Shown: positions 61,501 through 64,000 of the stretch, in pieces | How positions within the stretch are numbered: the stretch's first letter is position 1 | Layout: each line of letters starts with the position of its first letter | From: Symbiodinium sp. CCMP2592 | Taxonomy: Eukaryota; Sar; Dinophyceae; Suessiales; Symbiodiniaceae | Assembly: GCA_905221615.1 (NCBI GenBank) | Contig: CAJNDT010000990.1 | Location: 1 to 64,000 of the forward strand | Length of the DNA stretch: 64,000 bases | Direction: 5' to 3' | The notes under the pieces: generated by a model | Told to the model about the DNA's origin: nothing | The model's database searches: none | What the model saw: the letters and a program-made list of their open reading frames with translations, nothing else | Program-made: the position numbers and the translations under genes

Positions 61501-61835
61501 GGGTTTCAGAGCGCCAGATCTCGGAGTTGCTGCTGCTTTTTGTTGAGGGGGTCGCGGCTTTGCAGAGTGGAGGGCTTAGCTATGAGACTATGAGCGAGAC
61601 ACTTCACACCGTTTTCAATCTCACGGGGCACCTGATATCACAGGCAACATATGGGGGTTCCCGAAAATTAGGGTCCCCTATTTTCGGAAACTCCCATATT
61701 GTGGGCAGCATCTTGCTAGGTCCCCGGAATCCCCAACCTCCTGCAGCCTTGAGATTGAGCCGAGGCAGAACCTACAATCGCCTTTTGCCAGCCCAGTCAC
61801 CACTTGAAAGTTCCTGCGCAGTTTTAAGTACCTGA
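61494..61835 (+). CDS. Likely exon, interrupted by a 45-bp family A element
   Basis: After the CTCAG acceptor the plus frame reads WVSERQISELLLLFVEGVAA, LQSGGLSYETMSETLHTVFN and LTGHLISQAT. It then passes through a mini family A element (61652-61696) and on to TGA at 61833. The element plus its TA duplication adds 47 bp. The pre-insertion reading would therefore continue in another frame (CGQHLARSPESP, then SLEIEPRQNLQSPFASPV), also open for about 39 codons and more protein-like than the present tail. The helical N-terminal half is the firmest part. Function unknown. Confidence 0.42.
   Translation, partial: LLWVSERQISELLLLFVEGVAALQSGGLSYETMSETLHTVFNLTGHLISQATYGGSRKLGSPIFGNSHIVGSILLGPRNPQPPAALRLSRGRTYNRLLPAQSPLESSCAVLST
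61652..61696. mobile_element. Mini family A element (copy A10), TA target duplication, in an open frame
   Basis: TGGGGGTTCCCGAAAATTAG to TTTTCGGAAACTCCCA. Only the two arms remain, with no GGATCC core. TA on both sides. It is the smallest element in the window. Confidence 0.92.
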
Positions 61836-61956
61836 ATTGGGGCTCTGGGTACTTATTATGAGATATTAGTGTCGACACAGTAGTTATATGAACCTACTTA
61901 CCGCATTACCTGGTCGGCCGATACTCGCATGATCAAAGAACACTTAACCCAATGCC

Positions 61957-62292
61957 TCAGACCCTCAGAAGCTTTAAGCGCAAACATGCGCCAGGCCTGG
62001 AAACCCACGCCTCAACTTGCTTTAGCATACACGACCAAAGGACTGACCCACTAGCTCTAGCTGAACTCCAGAAAACAAGCCCTCCTCCCAACATGTCTAA
62101 AGCTGCCCATGTCAAGACAACCAGATAACTGGCCTCTGGCAACTTTCGCACTTGGTCTCCTGAGATGGACAGGAGGACCAGGGATACTACTACTAGCACG
62201 TAGTCTCTTGCTCTCGACAGACTTGCCAGGTCTTTTGGCGCGGTTTGTGTGCCGTTAATTGTTTTTTGCTTGCTTTGTTGTGTGGTTCGCAC
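61957..62292 (-). CDS. Possible exon, hydrophobic, membrane-protein-like
   Basis: Minus frame with two or three hydrophobic stretches: DYVLVVVSLVLLSISG, SYLVVLTWAALDMLGGGLVF and SGSVLWSCMLKQVEAW, separated by charged loops, ending at TGA. It overlaps the upstream frame 62255-62461 (EPKFKVGPLLTRQRVVRRHE; THRANH-like end), which looks like the preceding coding part in another phase. A frame change or short intron near 62220-62290 is needed to join them. If real, a small membrane protein; no family recognised. Confidence 0.35.
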   Translation of the reverse strand: MRTTQQSKQKTINGTQTAPKDLASLSRARDYVLVVVSLVLLSISGDQVRKLPEASYLVVLTWAALDMLGGGLVFWSSARASGSVLWSCMLKQVEAWVSRPGACLRLKLLRV

Positions 62293-62461
62293 GGTCTATT
62301 GGCTCGTGGCTCAGAGCCTCCGTTCCATTGAGGGCTTGAATGCGAGGGGATGTATGATCACCACCGTTCCGTAAGGCCTGTGAGTATCCTTCGTGCCTTC
62401 GTACAACTCTTTGTCGAGTCAGCAGGGGGCCTACTTTAAACTTAGGCTCCTGAGTAGCCAC
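62255..62461 (-). CDS. Possible upstream part of the membrane-protein-like gene
   Basis: Minus frame reading KFKVGPLLTRQRVVRRHEGY, SQALRNGGDHTSPRIQALNG and TEALSHEPIDRANHTTKQAK, ending at TAA. Charged and soluble in character. Its start lies within foldback element 62442-62551, so the true 5' border is probably about 62440 or earlier. See the neighbouring entry for the phase conflict. Confidence 0.28.
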   Translation of the reverse strand: MATQEPKFKVGPLLTRQRVVRRHEGYSQALRNGGDHTSPRIQALNGTEALSHEPIDRANHTTKQAKNN

Positions 62462-62551
62462 TTAATAATAAGTGTACCCCTTTTCCTCATATTCTGTTTC
62501 AATAAGGAGACCAAAATGACAAGGGCAACAGGGTACTACTCAGGAACCTAG
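62442..62551. mobile_element. Foldback element, K/G-like (copy K3)
   Basis: TAGGCTCCTGAGTAGCCACT and GGGTACTACTCAGGAACCTA arms. The layout resembles K2 (GAGTAGCC and GGGCAACAGGG) but the interior is diverged. Confidence 0.7.
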
Positions 62552-62611
62552 AAGCACATATCATGCTCATGGTTTAGTCTGCATCCTTCAGGATGCTCAT
62601 GCGTAGCTGTA

Positions 62612-62721
62612 ATATAGGGGCCTTAATTAGAGTAGGGTTTGGGGGCCCATTTGGGCCCGGTCTACTATACTTATACTCGGGAACCGCCACAATAGTACAC
62701 GTAATTATTAAGGCCCTTGTA
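62612..62721. mobile_element. Foldback element, family I (copy I4)
   Basis: TATAGGGGCCTTAATTAGAG left, CGTAATTATTAAGGCCCTTG right, core GGGGGCCCATTTGGGCCC. Confidence 0.83.
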
Positions 62722-62913
62722 TCCAACCCTGAAACCCTAAACCCCAAACTCCTAAACCTTCTACATAGGATATCCGCCAAGCTATCAAACTCCTTGGCCC
62801 GATCAAAGGCCTACGATGCACAACCCCTCAAAGCCAACACAACACTTTCCAGCCCCAACGACAGTTCTTGCGGTTTAGGGTTTAGGGTGACAGAGGGAAA
62901 TTAAGACCCTGCC

Positions 62914-63135
62914 ATGGACTTTACATGCTTTCCCTTTGCACCCTGCCGTTTCAGTTTGCGGATACATCCCCCTCTACTTGAGTGTGGGATCCACGGCTAC
63001 AGTCCCAGCCATACAAGCCAGGTCGCATCAACGAAGATCCCCATGGCAAACTGTGGGGTGTCCTCGCAAGCTGCGGCGCTTATGCATAGATATGGCACTT
63101 GTAAGCTTCTGATTTTCGGTTACCCTAAACCCTAA
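62914..63135 (+). CDS. Possible ORF, unknown product (73 codons)
   Basis: ATG in a GCCATGG context just after a TTTAGGG patch. It reads DFTCFPFAPCRFSLRIHPPL, LECGIHGYSPSHTSQVASTK, then QAAALMHRYGTCKLLIFGYP to TAA, dying in CCCTAAA repeat. Cys-containing, no domain. Length is unremarkable. Confidence 0.28.
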   Translation: MDFTCFPFAPCRFSLRIHPPLLECGIHGYSPSHTSQVASTKIPMANCGVSSQAAALMHRYGTCKLLIFGYPKP

Positions 63136-63203
63136 ACCTAAACCCTCAACCCTGAACCCGACCCTATCGGGTCCAGGCTAGACGCAGCCGTGCTCCTGGC
63201 TTT

Positions 63204-63434
63204 TTGAAAGTCTTTCTGCTGGTGGAAGGACTTTACACCCGCTACGACAACCCTCAACGTTTAAATATCCTTAAACCCATATGTCAGTGCATCAGCAAGG
63301 CCTACATTACGCCCGTTAGTTCCTGGGACTTTTCTCATCCCATATCCAAAAGCTCCAGGCTCGCAACCAAACCCTACACCCGAGGCTGGAAAGCCGGGGG
63401 CTTGACCCGAATACGAAGACGAGACGCTTCGTAG
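63204..63434 (+). CDS. Possible exon, strand uncertain
   Basis: The plus frame reads VEGLYTRYDNPQRLNILKPI, then CQCISKAYITPVSSWDFSHP and a basic end (GGLTRIRRRDAS) to TAG. The minus strand is open over 63261-63584 (RLHEGLFARALQLWGGSKPF) and just as plausible. Confidence 0.25.
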   Translation: MKVFLLVEGLYTRYDNPQRLNILKPICQCISKAYITPVSSWDFSHPISKSSRLATKPYTRGWKAGGLTRIRRRDAS

Positions 63435-63689
63435 GATTAGCCGTCTGAAACACACATGGATATACGGAATATGATACAGTTGCTGTTTCAGAACCCCCTC
63501 AAAAGGCTTACTGCCACCCCATAACTGTAGGGCCCTTGCAAACAAACCTTCATGCAACCTTGTTAAACTGGGCTTTGAAGTCACCAGGCAGGAACAAGTA
63601 TACCTTTAATCTCATCATGGGTCCTTCAAGGAACAGGTCCCACCCAAACACAATGCATTGAGGTAGCTATGATACTCCAGAACCCCGTC

Positions 63690-63940
63690 GAACCCAAAAC
63701 CCTAAACCCCCAAATCCTGAACCCGAAACCCCCAAATCCTAAATCCTAAACCCCCAAATCCTAAACCCTAAACCCTCAAATCCTAAACCCTAAACCCCCA
63801 AATTCCTAAACCCTAAACCCCCAAATCCTAGACCCTAAACCCTAAACCCCCAAATCCTAAACCCTAAACCCCCAAATTCCTAAACCCTAAACCCCCAAAT
63901 CCTAGACCCTAAACCCTAAACCCCCAAATCCTAAACCCCT
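63690..63940. repeat. Telomere-like tandem array with 21-43 bp higher-order unit
   Basis: CCCTAAACCCCCAAATCCTA repeated about ten times. A larger unit containing AATTCCTAAACCC and AATCCTAGACCC is itself duplicated (63791 and 63866). This is degenerate telomere repeat re-amplified as a minisatellite. Confidence 0.93.
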
Positions 63941-64000
63941 CTCATCTCCTCGGACCACTTGCTCTTTGCAAGGCTCGGCTTGGCGGCTCGGAGCTTCTCG

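Overview
This looks like a gene-poor stretch of a eukaryotic nuclear genome, probably a dinoflagellate or a close alveolate relative. Three things seen in the sequence suggest this. Plant/dinoflagellate-type telomere heptamers (TTTAGGG/CCCTAAA and decayed forms) are scattered through nearly the whole window in both orientations. Coding signal is sparse and broken into short exons. In the best gene model (48173-49692, minus strand) the three introns need GC-AG, GA-AG and GT-AG borders, with AG|G acceptors at two of them; that mix is known from dinoflagellates. No spliced-leader, tRNA or rRNA gene was recognised, so the assignment is an inference.

Layout. 0-10 kb: telomere-like spacer, an AT-rich block (4.86-5.76 kb), a telomere-like array next to a 53-57 bp tandem repeat (7.1-8.1 kb), and a likely two-exon minus-strand gene fragment (9115-9628). 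10-30 kb: mostly spacer with a long TA microsatellite, foldback elements and isolated exon-like frames. 30-47 kb: a terminal exon (30998-31138), a TAG-triplet array, a perfect 41-bp palindrome, a 427-bp inverted duplication made of two foldback elements (36478-36904), a nested element-in-element (43219-43409) and a 21-bp minisatellite that stays open as a repeat protein. 47-50 kb: the four-exon gene. 50-64 kb: a 57-bp minisatellite, several exon-like pieces on both strands, and the densest element cluster (55.4-57.2 kb).

The main content is non-coding. I count about a dozen families of short foldback elements (about 45-190 bp, nearly self-complementary, no coding capacity), here lettered A-K plus singletons. 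They behave like miniature inverted-repeat transposable elements (MITEs). Families A, C, D and H often sit between TA dinucleotides; family F shows 5-bp flanking repeats at two copies. Some touch genes: one sits inside an open frame (61652-61696), one abuts a GTGAGT donor (58619), several supply stop codons to exon-like frames, and one intron (48595-48718) has the TSD-plus-inverted-repeat structure of an introner.

Limits: by a rough estimate, a few open frames of about 160 codons are expected by chance in a window this size. Only the 253-codon frame of the 48-50 kb gene clearly exceeds that. Other coding calls rest on splice-site fit, frame continuity and my impression of amino-acid composition, and are given low confidence. 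No gene product could be assigned a function, so how the genes work together cannot be stated.
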